Shown here in pieces: positions 15,744-28,393 of a stretch of DNA of 64,000 nucleotides (positions within the stretch are counted from its first letter, which is position 1; each line of letters opens with the position of its first letter). Source of the DNA: Halicephalobus mephisto. Lineage: Eukaryota; Nematoda; Chromadorea; Rhabditida; Panagrolaimidae. The notes under the pieces are model-generated. The model was not told where the DNA came from. It did no database searches and saw only the letters and a program-made list of their open reading frames with translations. The stretch covers positions 124,001 to 188,000 of the forward strand of contig SWDT01000069.1 in the NCBI GenBank assembly GCA_009193035.1, in the 5' to 3' direction. The position numbers and the translations under genes were made by a program.

Positions 15744-16866
15744 ATGGCAACTCCTGAATCTCCCCCGAATGATCCGGATTTGTTCCATCTTCCACCAACA
15801 GGAGCCTTCAGAAATGCTCCGTTTACAAAATTCTGGTGTGTTTTTGTATGAATCTTTTTTATCAAAACTAATTTCCAGGTTTTTAACATTGATAGTATAC
15901 TCGGGGGTTCAAATCTCACAGCAAATGTATGGGAATAAACCTGTTCATAGTGTTTCTTTAGCAGATGCTAGTGTGAGTCGATTTTTAATGAATTCATATA
16001 TGAACATTCGATTTTCAGGTGGTAGACTTGCTTTGTTCTCCCTTCATCGCGAGGAACTCTCTAGAACTTACGTTTTCTGCTATTATCGTTTATTTCTTGA
16101 GAAACATTGAAAGGAGATTTGGCACGAGAAAGTACATTGTATGTTTTGCCTTTAGTCTATATATGAACAAAGTTCTGGATTTCAGAACACTCTAGTCGTC
16201 TCTCTGCTTCTCTCCCACGGGATTCATCTAGGTTTACTAATGCTGATGACGAAAGGAAGGGATCCTAGTCAAATTTACTTCCCTTATTCTTCCTTAACGT
16301 TGATCTACATTGCTTACGCTAATTATGTGGCTGAAATCCCAGTATTTGCGACAACCATGCTCTTTGAGCTTATCCCCGCGTGTGATCATCATTTTATCCT
16401 GATTTCACTTCTCCAGACCTTTTCTCAAGGAACTCTGCTGCACTTTTTGCTGCCTGCAATATTAGCTACTGTCGTTTACCGAGGTAATCTCCTGTATATT
16501 CAAAAGGTCCCAGTGATTCCTGAAGTTGTTGCGAGAATTTTCGGCAACAAGAATAACTTGGTCGGATCTTGGGTGAAGACTTTTGAAGAACTTGCCGAGC
16601 TGAAGAGAGGAAGACCATTGCCTATTGCAGCAACTCTCGAACGGCAGAAGATCGAGGAGGATGACGAAATCCATCGACAGCTCTTCCACCGTCAGGCCAG
16701 GAACTTCCAGAGGAGACCCATGGGACCTCCTCCAGAAGCACTTGTTAGAAGTCTGATGGACATGGGTTTCAACGACAGAAACGAGGTAATCAACGTACTC
16801 CAAGAAGTGGGACACAATGTAGAAATGGCAGCCAATCTCCTTCTGCAGAGACGATTCAACGGTTAA
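15744..16866 (+). CDS. UBAC2: UBAC2-like ER rhomboid pseudoprotease with C-terminal UBA domain
   Basis: The exons 15744-15835, 15879-15972, 16019-16138 and 16186-16866 give 328 residues. The first 200 residues hold several hydrophobic helices resembling a rhomboid core without an obvious catalytic Ser-His pair. A polar linker rich in Arg and Gln follows. The C-terminus (EALVRSLMDMGFNDRNEV, then MAANLLLQRRF) is a clear ubiquitin-associated domain with the MGF loop. In other animals UBAC2 sits in the ER membrane and works with degradation factors and lipid-droplet regulation through UBXD8; that role is inferred from family. The length is close to human UBAC2. It is convergent with the P-glycoprotein gene downstream. 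Confidence 0.88.
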
Positions 16867-17345
16867 TTTCCCTTGATCTCAAAAACTTCTTTCCGGGAAA
16901 GATTTAGTTTTTAAGTTATTCGAATTTCATTAATGAAGCTTTCGAGTCGTTCATTTTTGAGTAGAGCCAAATACTGAGGGTTTGGAAATAACTGTCTCTA
17001 AGAAGTTGTCTTTTAGCAGAATTATCATTTCATGACTGTTACTGAGAATATTAAACGAGGACTTGTCAATGAAATTTCAGCCAAAAACGAAGCAATGCTT
17101 TATCGGGTAGGCATGACGAAAAAGGACTTTGATTCTTCCGGTAGAAACGCCACGACAACTAAGGTTTTTGATTACTTGGTAAAGATTGAATTTTTAATGA
17201 AATCGGGAAATAACAAGCAAGTTGTTTATTGCATATTTACAACGATTTGACGAGCACACCTTAGGGGATCACCAGAGATGTGGCCAGAATTTACTTTTAA
17301 AGGAAGGGAATGGCAATTACTCCTTCATAACTGCACTCTTAGAAT
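16867..17345. other. intergenic region between convergent genes
   Basis: It holds the 3' ends of UBAC2 and of the minus-strand P-glycoprotein gene, with TTTATT at 17225-17230 (AATAAA on the minus strand). A 72-codon open stretch at 17032-17250 has no supporting features. Confidence 0.5.
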
Positions 17346-20300
17346 TTACATTTCAAGTTGGTTCATCTCATAGTAGAGTCCCTTGGACTCAATGAGTTCT
17401 TGATGGGTACCCTCTTCGGCGATTTCTCCATCAACGAGAACAATGATCTTGTCGACGGTCCTGATGGAGGAAAGCCTGTGAGCGATGTGGACACAAGTGC
17501 AGTGTCTACTCGCTGATTCGAGAGCTTCTTGGACTGCCTGGAATCGGATGATTCAGTTTGAAATTGACTACACTAGACTCACCTTTTCGCTCGTGGCATC
17601 AAGTGCCGCAGTAGCTTCATCCAACAACAACACTTTGGGTTCCCTGATCATCGCTCTTGCAATGGCTATCCTCTGTTTCTGTCCTCCACTAAGCTGGGCG
17701 CCGAACTCTCCTACTTCAGTGTCATAGCCTTTGGGAAGAGACTTGATGAACTCGTGGATGTGGGCGATCTTGGCTGCCTTGATGATTTTCTCCATTGTGT
17801 ACTCGTCTTCACAAAGACCATAAGTAATGTTTTCCTTGATTGTAAAGGAGAACAAACTGGGTTCTTGTCCAACAGACACTACTACCCTTCGTAAGTAATT
17901 CGGGTTGATGCTTCTTACGTTATAGTTGTCCAACATCACTTGGCCACAGGTGGGAGTATACATCCGCTGTAGCATAGCAATGACAGAGGATTTGCCGCTC
18001 CCCGAAGGCCCCACTAAGGCTACAGATTGTCCTGGCGCGATTTGAATCGTGAGGTCCTTCAGGACAGGGACTATCGGTCTGGAGGGGTAGCGGAACTCGA
18101 CATTGAGAAGAGCTATTCTGCCGACAACCTTCGGCCTTAGTCCTTCATCTGTCAAGTTGTCCATGTCTGTAGCTGGTTCTGTAATTACAGTAAGGATGTT
18201 TTCAGCCGCGACACGTGCTCGAGTGATGTCACTGACAGAAGCGATGAGTTGAGAGATGAAGTTCGCTCCGAATTGAGTCAGAAGGACGACTCTGGAAATC
18301 ACGGCAAATGATTTTACTTGGAACCAATACTGTAAACCAACCTCAAGTAGTCAAAGGGAGAAATTTCATTGCTGAGCATCATGACTTTCCCGAAGTGAAG
18401 TGTTATCGCAATGAGGATGTAGGTGAAGCTGAACTGACAGGCAAAAACAAAAGCACTGATGCAGGACTGTCGCTTCATCGCCGACTGGAGGGGCTTCAGG
18501 GCGTTGTAAAAAATGTTCCCAAAGTGTTCTTGCAAAGTATAGGCCTTGATCGTGGACATGTTGGAGAGCACAATCGTTGCCAACTGGAAGTAATGGAAAA
18601 TCACAATATGTTCTTTAGAAAAATAAAGTCAGTTTTGAATTCTGATCCCGAGACAGATGATAGTCGTATTCAAATCAGACAAAATTTATGTTTTTTGGTA
18701 AAATTTTAAATGAATTTTGGACATTCTTTTACTAAATATAAAAATAATCGAAAAAATATTTTGCAAATTCCGAAAACTGTTAGAAAAATGAAATTATATT
18801 TCTATTGAGAGTAAATTTGAATAACCAAGTTTCTTCTTTAAACAACTTACATTTGCAGCTTTCTTCTCCTCCTCAATCATCTGTCTTTGTCTCTTGCTCG
18901 TTTCCCTCAATTCCACCAGTCTGAACATGAAGAAAGCCGGGAACTGGAATCCACAAAGAAGCGCCAGTTTCCAGTTGATGTACAACGCCAATGAAACCGA
19001 TACTGTAGAGCAGATAATAGCAGGTAAGAGAAGATCCAATTTATCTCCCAATATCCTGTTCAGACTAGCAGTGTCAGTAATCAGCTTGTGGACGAGTCTT
19101 CCTGGAGTGTTTTGTTCTTCATCAAAGTAAGCAGCCCCATGTCTCAGTAGCTTCCTGAACATCTGTCCTCTCAAGTGGATACAGAATCCGTGGCCATACA
19201 AGGCGACGAACAAACGGCCTACTGCTTCAAACATGGTCTTGATGATGATCAGAGCGGTGTAGACCGCAGCAACAATGAGGACCTGCTGGGTCTTCTCGGC
19301 ATCTGCAGCCATGGAGATCTCGAGGACAGAGGCCACTTCGAAGCAGACGAGAAGGAAGAAGAGACCACGGAGGATAGTGACTGGAATCGCCGCACAGAGG
19401 TAGGTGTAGCCTTCTTTGTAGGATTTTATCAGACGCCACACTGCTCGGAGATTTGTGGATTTTCCCGGTAGCTGAAATTACAGTCCTAATTACCAAGATT
19501 AGGAGTGCCCGGAAAAGTCATTGAGGAAATTTTTTTCATTTATTTTAGTTCATAATTTCGTCAATTTCAATGAGGTTACGGATAGTGTCCAGAAATCGGA
19601 ATTTTCCAAACATTCTCCTTAATTTCATCAGAGTTATTTTATAATTCATTCTGTCGTGAGAAAATAAACGAAAATGTTTCTTTTTTACTAGATTTTCTTC
19701 CTGGAATAACTGAGGGAAAGTAAAATTCAATTGATGCGAAATTTTGTTTGAAATTAAAGATTACTTTATTTTTGTATCGAAAATTTCAGTTCCCATAAAC
19801 TTTTAAAAAATACTAACAAAACACTGTTTTCAGTTAATTGCTCAATTTGAAGATTTTTAATTTTTGAAAACTTACAAAAATCTAAGAATTTGTTAAAAAA
19901 GTAAAAATAATTTGCAGCAAATTTTGAATTTTAGTTTCCTCCATCTTCAAATTTATAATTTTCAAAATGTTTTTTTGCGGTTTCTATATATTATAAATAG
20001 TTAAGAAAGCTTTCAAAGAAAGTAATTAGTATCATTCAAAAGGTTAATTAACTAATTGAAAAACTTTGTACTAACTGGAATCTGAGCCTACAACATTTGA
20101 ATTCCAGTCATTTTATCGGTTTTCGAAGAAAATTTGGTTTTTATCTCTCGCCAGAGTTCTCCGGTCACTGTCTGGTGTTTGAACCTTTACTGACAAAGCA
20201 CAAATCTTTCTTCGAGTAAGAATTTAAATGTTAATTGTAATTTTTCAATATCTGTTAATACTTTCATATATGGCTATTAATCCTCAAAGGAAAAACAGTC

Positions 20301-23300
20301 TTATATCTTACGTAATCCCGATGTAAAGGTTCATAGATTTATCTGGACTGAATATAGCTCTCAAAGACTGATTTCGAAATTACGTAAAATTATGAAATAA
20401 TCATGACGCAAGACAAAAATTGTAGACTACATTAATTCCTAGAGTCCTAGATATTCCATCAAGACGATTTCGTAACAATGTCCATTTCCACTGTTTACAA
20501 TAACCTGATTTATCAGGATTGACGGACTTTTTTAAAATTTAATTTTTATATTGCTTTTAGTTCGAATAAAAATTACCCAATAGTATTAAATTTAAGGAAT
20601 TTAAGAACTATTAGAAACTTACTATGGTTCTTCAAAAGTGCTTTGAGCGCATTATTTAAAGATAATTTTCTCAATATTCGGATTTTTAATTTTTGTTTTT
20701 TATAAAAACTAAAATTCCGTGATGTTGTTGTAAAGTATTGCGGCAGTTTATAAGTATTAAAATTGACTTTATGAAGGCAAGTATACTCACCGAGTAATCC
20801 TCGTCGAAGTTTTTTTCTTCCACCGCAACCTCCATGACGTTCGTCTTGAAGCTCTTATCTAGTCTTGATCTCTTTTTCGACATGACAGGTAAGGTTAGTT
20901 TTTCTCGATCGGTACTCAGAACTGAATAACTCTTTCCCAACCGTTTATTTGCCCCGAGGGAGCTTCTGGCCCAAGCCCTTCTCCTCGCTTCTGGATCCAG
21001 TACTTGCTTCGGGAGATCCGCTGGTCCCATACTGAATTTCCCCTTCAGTTTAGATTGAGTTGTGAGAGGAAACGGGATCGCGTCCAGCCTTTGATCGGTG
21101 TACATGCGGTAGAATTTTCCGTCGGGCTTGGCCATCAACTCCTCGGAGGACCCTTCTTCGACAATCTCCCCTGCTTCGAGTACGATGATTCTATCGCTGT
21201 TTTTTACTGTAGAAAGTCTGTGAGCAATGGTGATTGTCGTGACTCCTTGACTGGCTGCATCGATGGCCTTCTGAACCTCTCCTTCGTGTTTCGTGTCCAG
21301 GGCACTTGTCGCCTCATCGAAAATGATGACGGAAGGGTTTCTGATCACAGCTCTGGCGATCGCGACTCGTTGTTTTTGACCTCCACTCAACTGAAGTCCC
21401 CGATCACCGACCCGAGTCTTCATTCCCTCAGGCAATGCAGAGATAAACTGCCAAGCTTCTGCTTTCCTCGAAGCGTCGTTGACGTCTGCTTGAGTGGCAT
21501 CTAGTTTACCGTATCGGATGTTGTCGCTGATTGTTCCGTCAAAGAGAACTGGTTCCTGGGACACTAGACCTATTTGGGAACGGATATCTTCAGGATTCAT
21601 CTGTTTGAGGTTGTTTCCATCGAGTTCCACCTGGATGAAAGTAGATAGAAAATTAAGGAAATTTAACGACTTACAGTTCCGCTAATTGGGTCGTAGAATC
21701 TCAAGATCAAAGCTGTCAATGTCGACTTCCCTGACCCACTGGATCCGACAAGAGCTATGTGTTCCCCAGGCTTGATGTGAAGTGTAATTCCCTTCAGGAC
21801 CTCGACATCAGGTCTACTTGGATAGGAAAAATGGACGTTATTGAAGTTAATTGCTCCACTTCCCTTCGGTTTCGGCTTCGTCGGGATTTCCCCGTCGACA
21901 GGAGCAGGGACTACTTTATGGTTCTTTTTTGTTTTCGATTTCTTGTCTTTACAGATGCCTTTATCGCATTCTATGTTGGGAGATTCGTTCAAAATTGACG
22001 TCATTTCCGCAGCATTCTGTCTGGCAGTGGAGACCCCGTTCCAATGGAATCCGATGGAAATGGAAGTTACGCACATATAGAGCATATTGATGGCCAGTGC
22101 TGCTAATCTCCCTGGGTTGTCATCACCGACTCTCCACATACCGTAACAGAGGGCCGCAGTGAAGATCAATTCCGTCAAGAGAACTTGAGCGAGGGAGTCG
22201 TAGACAGAAGATGCCCTCAGGCGTTCTTCCGTCATTCTATTGTGCTCGATGGCAATCCTCTCGTATCTGAAATTTCTTATAAATCAAAGCATACCAAAAG
22301 TTATTTTCAAAAACGCTTTTGAATGAAGCAGTTGATTCCCAAAGGAGGAAGCCAGTTTGCTTAACTCACTTTCCGATAGTTTGTTTTTGAGCCGAAAAGG
22401 CAATAACGGTCCTGATGGAAGAAAAGGTCTCAGTGACTAGGTTGGTCATCTTATTCTGTAGCGTGAGTTCATCATCCAAGGTCTTGCAGAACCATTTACT
22501 GAAGATCATCCTTGTTCCGATCAGCAACGGCAAGGCACAGAACATGACTAGAGTTACATCCCACTGGATGTAGAAGCAGACACTGAGGGAGACTAGCAAG
22601 TACGAAGAGATGAAAATAACCATCGGAAGGTGGTCAGCGATTCCCTGGTAGATGGAATCGGCGTGACTAAAATTAAGTTATTACTGTAGTCAGTAGGTCT
22701 TGGAACCAACTCTTGGAGCATTGAAGCGACTTGTCCAGAGTGCCTGGACTCCAACCAGGCTACATCCATGTTGAGCATCTTCTTGATGTACGCCTTCTTG
22801 ACCCTGAAGACCTGTCTGATCCCGCTCCATTCCCACGCCAATCTCTGGAAGAACGCCGCCAGAAAAGTCGCAATCGAAAGACTCAGCATTGCAATGAAGA
22901 CAGGAGTCGCTGCATCCTCGAACTTCTCATCGACTTTGATCTGTTTCTCGTTGAAAATCCTCGAAGTGTTGTCAAACTCATTTGCGCTGACCCCTGCCTT
23001 GGATAGTGCCGCAAGTTCCGTCGTTCTGTTTGCCTTTACTGCCTAAAAAATTATTAAAAATAGAAATGTCGAGTTTGAAGGGAGATCAAAACACTTTCGT
23101 TTTAATTGAATTTTGCTGACGTAATGAAAATGAAGTTTTTTGAGGACAAAGAACTTTCGACACAATTTTGAACAAGATTTATAGCCAGTAGGTGAAAACA
23201 ATGAGAACTGATGGAATTGAATAGTGACTGTAATTCGAACACTATCCAGCGGTTTGTTAACCTGTCTTTGAAAATGCAAAAAAGCGATTGCAGTGAGCGA

Positions 23301-24028
23301 GTGAATACCGTCTGGAAAATTGTATTTATAAGTTCTAGACACTATCCACTTTCTTATTGGGGCTGTCAAAACTGTTTTTGGAAAACTAGTAATTTGAGAA
23401 TAGTGTCGAGAAAACTCATATTTCGAAGACTCCTAAACACTATCCGAATTCTTCATTAAAACTGTTAAATTATTAATTTCTGAATAGACTGAGGATAGTG
23501 TCTGGAGAATTCGCACTTTGAAGATTTCTAAACACTGTCCAAATCCTGCATTGGAGCTGTTAATTCACGGAATATCCCACTTACCTCCCTTTCAATAGCA
23601 AAAGTAACGAAATCACCCATAACGAGCCAAACAAAAGGAGGCAATGCTGACTGGAACAAGGCTAACAGAGTCCCGATAATCATCAACTGGATATCAACTC
23701 CATCGGCGAAATTGTACAGAGTCCCCAGTCCCGCACAGCATCCTTGTTTTTCGGATTTCTCTGGAATTTCGACTTTTGTTTCTTCTTTTATCGGCTTCTG
23801 ATCTTCTTTCAAAGACCGGTGATTCCGTTGTTGAGATTGGGAGCCTTTAATTTTCGACTTGGAGGCTTGGCTGTGTGTCGAGGCGGCATCTTTCGGCTTG
23901 GAAGTGTTACTGTTAGAACGAGAGGTTCTGGATTTGGAAGGGGTTCCTGAGGGGGAGGCCTTGGAGTTGGATTGTTTGCGACGAGGTTTCTCCTCTTTTG
24001 ACAGCGATGGGGGACTTGACGGACTCAT
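17346..24028 (-). CDS. P-glycoprotein, full ABCB transporter
   Basis: The exons are 24028-23585, 23042-22711, 22666-22370, 22266-21675, 21630-20791, 19471-18851, 18583-18342, 18291-17583 and 17537-17346. All junctions keep frame and give about 1,422 residues. Two transmembrane halves each end in an NBD. NBD1 has Walker [11 protein letters not shown] near residue 533, signature LSGGQKQR and Walker [16 protein letters not shown]2 has Walker [11 protein letters not shown] near residue 1217, signature LSGGQKQR and Walker [13 protein letters not shown]. Both ATP sites look competent. The first ~100 residues are rich in Ser, Lys, Pro and Gln, longer than in usual P-glycoproteins. Family role: ATP-driven efflux of lipophilic compounds at the plasma membrane, often in worm intestine. 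Two donors are GTTGGT. Nematodes have many pgp paralogues, so I give no number. Confidence 0.95.
19579..19640. repeat. foldback repeat fragment in P-glycoprotein intron
   Basis: GGATAGTGTCCAGAAAT begins at about 19580, followed by a decayed right half (CAAACATTCTCC) and an outer-arm-like ATTTCATCAGAG. It lies in the 1.3-kb intron 19472-20790, which otherwise shows only AT-rich sequence. Confidence 0.55.
23219..23570. repeat. tandem foldback repeat array in P-glycoprotein intron 1
   Basis: Four degenerate units of about 95-110 bp. Right-arm matches (ACACTATCC or ACACTGTCC) lie near 23240, 23340, 23440 and 23533. Left-arm matches (AATAGTG, GATAGTGTC) lie near 23220, 23400 and 23493. Outer-arm matches (TTGGGGCTGT, TTGGAGCTGT) follow two of the units. 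The array fills most of intron 23043-23584. Confidence 0.7.
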
Positions 24029-27000
24029 TTAACGGAGAGATGAATTAATTAATAAACGACAAAAAGGATAAAGATGAAGATTATCCTTGCATGGAGGAGT
24101 GGGGGTCTGAAAAGAGAGAATTCAGAAATATTGGAATCTACAGTAGGCACAGTGAAATCCATGACTTGGAAGTTCTCATGATAATTATACTTATTTCCAA
24201 GAAAATCAGACAACTTTATAGATCAATGGAAATGAACTGATTAGAACCTGAATTGAAAAAATCAGAGAGTGTGAAAAGAACAAACTGCGCGTCTCCAATC
24301 GCCCTGATTGATTTACGTAGAAAGAAAAGTGGTTAGCAGAACTAAAGACCGTTAGTTGATTGGTTTGTTGATTTCCTTTTAAAAAATGCCTCAGGTGTGG
24401 CCAAGGAAACTAGATTCCTTTGAGTTCGCATTGTCTGGAGACGATTGTTTTGTAAATTGATCGAATTAACTTGAAGTGAAAAAACAATAATCATTTGAGC
24501 TATTGATTGGAACTTTCTTATGGAAATAAGAAAGTCGTAAATTTGAACCTAAAGTCAGATGATCATCAAAAAAGTTAATCGTTTTATGAACAGTGGCTAG
24601 GTCTATGATTGTTAATCAAATGGGTAAATTTATAAATAAAAATAGAGACATTGTCAAGTCAGGTCCAGTGACTCAAGTGATAAAGTCGATGGAATCTAAA
24701 AATAGAAACTAGAACATCTCTGAGCACCATTCGTCTTGTCATCGGAGCTGTCAAACTGTTTTCGAAAAAACAACTCCCGTAAAATTTTGGAAAGTGTCCA
24801 AAAATTCACACAAAAATTTATGGACACTATCTACCTTTTCACTGCAGCTTTTAGAACCTCTTTAAAAACAGGTCTAATGAACGTGAGGATAGTGTCCGAA
24901 AATTCACACTTTAAAACATTCTAGACGCTATGCACCTTGTCATTGGAGCTGTCGAATTATTTCAAAACACAGCTGTAGTAAAATTCTGGAAAGTGACTAA
25001 TTTGACTCGAAATCTGAAAATATATGATTGCAAAATTCTGAAAGAACAGTTCATGTCAAATTTTAGAAAGCAAACCCAAATTGACATTCAGAAAACTTCC
25101 TTTTTAAAAAGATAATGAGGAGGACTCTTAAAAGTGACAGGTCCATTGAGCATTCAGAATTTCCCCAATCTTCAAATGTCCAGAAGAGTCATCAGGAAGG
25201 AAAAGGAAATCTTTTGGATCTGTGGATTTTCATACATTAAATCAAAGTTGTTGCAGTAATTAATAAGTGCTCACCGAGTAAGCTTCCACTTAAACTACGT
25301 AAAGATTTTTGTTTTGTAACTAAGGAGGTCTTGCTGAACTTTTTCGGATCGAATACTGAAATTAGGATATTTTGGTTTCCAAAAAGTTGGAGGTTTTAAT
25401 AATGTACTGCTCTGTTTTGATCCGACTGAAACTCGTGCTTCTTTATTCCGTTTCATAAAAAATATGGGATTATGCACTGGTCTCCCACCTTCATCAATTC
25501 TTGGAAAAGTGTTATCGGATTACAAGTGATGCCACGACTTGCGTGTTAAGTGAATCTGCAAACACCGGAAGTCCTCCATGATTTCTGAACATGCACTCAA
25601 TTCTGCAAATAATATGAGCTAAAATTTCGGGTCTCTGGTCCAAAGATTATGAATTTTTGACAATTTCAGGTAGACTACCGTATGGATTTTCGGAATTCTA
25701 TTTAAGAAATTTGAATAACTGCAGTTGAAATTTGAATCTTCAGAGCTGCACTTTGGTCTTTATACAAAAACAAACAATTGCGGTATTTCAGTTTTAAAAT
25801 CACCGGGTTCTAACCTCGTCTTTCTTCAAGAATACTGTAAAGTTAATTTTTCCCCTAGCTTTAGTCCTTGGCCCGAAATTTATAATTAAGATTACTTCAC
25901 ATCATACTCCAATTTTGAAATGCTACAATTTGAAGGCCTAATATACTTTCTCACAAAGGCTAAAAAATATTTTCAACACCCTCGTTGACGATTTCGACGA
26001 ATAATTAATTCTGTGCTTTGTTTTCAAGCATCAAATTCATTTATTACTGTAGCAACAAATTTAATAACTATCCAAAATGACTAATAGGCCGTATAAAGTA
26101 GTTCCATGTAGACCATTTCGATTTCAAACAGGTGCTCAGTGTGGGTGTTTAGATCGGGTTTTTTTCCATAAATAAATTATTTAATTATTGCTATTTTTTA
26201 GTTTTCATCATTTTTTAAATTTTTCTTTGAAAATTTTCATTCATATTTTTGTTAGATACGATTTTTAAATTATGAGAATGTAGAAAATAATTTCAGTGAA
26301 TTTTTTTGATTTTTAAAATCTACTTGAAATTTCTCAAATTTTGAAGAATCGTTAAATATTTACTTCCATGGTTCTTGTTTTGGACTGAAAAAATGTAATA
26401 TTCACAGGAGAAATTTTTCCAAATTTTGTTTTGTATATTTCTATTTTGTAATGACGCAATTACCGCCTTCTGGAATCACGTAAATGTTGAGTGCTAAAGT
26501 TCAGTCTTGAAAATAAATTTTTAAAGATTCTTGCTGAAAAAAAGTTCTTAGAATTTTTACAGACATCTGTATTTTCATTATACTACGAAATTCTCTGAAA
26601 ATTGTAACGTCTGGTTTTTTATTTTTGCAATTTAAATTTTTAGTGATGAAATAATGTTTTTTTCATTCTTGAATTTAATTTTTTTAAAAGTTTTTATTGT
26701 GGAAATTTGATGGTTATTAGAATTTTCGATATAGACAGCAGTGAAAAAACAAGTCCAGTGAAAGTGAAAATAGAATTTAAAAAATAAATTCTTGTAACTA
26801 TTATTAATGATTTTTTGGAGGTGTAAAATTTACGAAAAGAATTTTAATAATTAACTATGATTTTTATTATTTTTATTCAGAATTTATTTTATTCATTGCT
26901 GGCCGAAATAAAATATTCTTTTTTATAAAAATCCAGCCTAACATCAGTCAAATATATGCAAATAAGTTGCGTAATTTTGATTTTTGCTCGTATCTCGTAA

Positions 27001-27823
27001 CCTAGCTTGTTCCCAAGGATTTAAGCGATTATGATGTTATCAAATTTTCATTTTATGTTCTGTAATTGCGACGAACTGAGTATGGGAAATTCAAGACATG
27101 TTTTCCTTCCGGAACATATCTGAATTTTCTATTTGCTTTAGGTTTTTTCCCAGAATTTTATTTTTGTGTGTTTAAAAACTGTCATCGGATTTCTAAGTGA
27201 CAGTAGTTGATTCTAGTTGTTAAATTTTATGTCATAAGTTGAGTTAGGGTTTCCGAGAACAAAGTCTTATTGAATTGAGTCGTTTTAACTAATGCCTTTA
27301 TTTCGGAGTAAGAGGATTTATTTGTTTTTAGATTTTTTCCAATTCATCCTGAGAGAATAGATTTCCTTCAGTTTTTGGAAATTTAACTTCAGCATAGGTT
27401 CAGGAGAATTTTGCAAAATTCGTTTTCCAACGTTTTGAAAGAAACCGTATATTTTCCCATGAATTCTAGTTTGTTTCTTGATTTAGCTTTGTCCGAATAT
27501 TTATTTTTAAAAAGCAGACATAATCGTTTAATCTTGGTCTCGAAATGAATTCTGATTACTTCCAATGCTGTTTTCAGTTACTTCTGAATCCTCTTTAAAT
27601 TCCCCTTGTATTTCATACACGGAAGATGAACTTTGTTTAATTTCTTTCGGAAAGTAATAAATTCGAGTTGTATTACCGTGGTCGATATTAGCTAGGCCTG
27701 GTACGTCACAGCCCGGGCTGGATGACTAGTTCTGCTTCTTTAATAATAAGTGAATTATAGGAAATTTCACTTCATTAGGGTTTTCTTTTGAGAATAACAG
27801 TAATTGAACACCTGCAGTCCATA
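24029..27823. other. long AT-rich intergenic region
   Basis: About 3.8 kb between the start of the P-glycoprotein gene and the first neuropeptide gene. Apart from the repeat array at 24727-24990 I see only AT-rich sequence and short random open stretches, with no exon-like block flanked by splice sites. It should include the promoters of both flanking genes, which point away from each other. Confidence 0.5.
24727..24990. repeat. intergenic tandem foldback repeat array
   Basis: Three units. CATCGGAGCTGTC (about 24738), a CACTGCAGCT variant (about 24840) and CATTGGAGCTGTC (about 24940) mark the outer arm. AAAGTGTCC (about 24791), GGATAGTGTCC (about 24888), GGACACTATC (about 24823) and AGACGCTATGC (about 24923) mark the inner arms. 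This is the least intron-constrained copy of the family here. Confidence 0.7.
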
Positions 27824-28238
27824 ATGAACAAATTACTATTGACCTTTACTGTCGTCAGCTTCTGTTGTTTGTTGGCATCTATTCAATGTTCTGAAATCAG
27901 GGGTGAGTTTTGTCAATTTTATTAGCCAGAATTACAAGTGTCGAAATAGTAGCTGCACTGAATCGGCACTGTTCGGAAAAAAATCCCAGTCACTATCCTT
28001 GAATTCATCAGTGTTTTGTAATTGAGTTATCGAGTAATGTTATCTTCCAGATGATGCAACTGAACTTTCTTCCTTGAAAGAACGACTTTCTCGTTTCCGC
28101 CGGTTCTCCTTCCCGTCGTTCCCGAACGAAAAACGCTCAGATTTCGACGATCCCCGTTTTTTCTCCTCCGCTTACGGCAAGCGATCAGGAGGACAGGAGT
28201 TCCACTTCAATCCTGAGTTCGCTGACTTCCAACTTTGA
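27824..28238 (+). CDS. NLP-7-like neuropeptide precursor, copy A
   Basis: The exons 27824-27902 and 28051-28238 give 88 residues. A signal peptide (MNKLLLTFTVVSFCCLLASI, cleavage near QCS) is followed by a short spacer and FRR, then FSFPSFPNE, KR, SDFDDPRFFSSAYG, KR, and an acidic tail starting SGGQEF. The dibasic sites and the Gly before KR predict an amidated peptide SDFDDPRFFSSAY-NH2. The xDFDDPRxFxS core resembles C. elegans NLP-7 peptides as I remember them. Exon lengths (79 and 188 nt) and intron phase are identical to those of copy B at 33966. The gene ends 155 bp from the convergent SLC17-type transporter gene. The intron carries a foldback repeat fragment. Confidence 0.82.
27985..28015. 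repeat. foldback repeat fragment in neuropeptide intron
   Basis: AGTCACTATCCTTGAATTCA is nearly the same as the fragment at about 29630 in the SLC17-type gene, so this is a right-half remnant of the family. Copy B of the neuropeptide gene lacks it. Confidence 0.5.
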
Positions 28239-28393
28239 CCAATTACTGTAAACCGCCTTGGATCCTTTATAACAAATGACACAATTTACTCCAGAAATAA
28301 AAACTGTTTGTTATTAAATGTAATATTAATTTTCCTGAATTCACCAATGATGAAAGACTTATTTTTTTTCATTAAAAATTCTCAACTATAATC

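Noticed and set aside
17032..17250. 72-codon open frame between convergent genes
   Set aside because: It lies in 3' flanking sequence, with no splice or trans-splice site before it and no recognisable motif.
22985..23000. GGATAGTG match to the foldback repeat inside P-glycoprotein exon 2
   Set aside because: The match is short and lies in conserved-frame coding DNA, with no second arm or outer arm; chance is sufficient.
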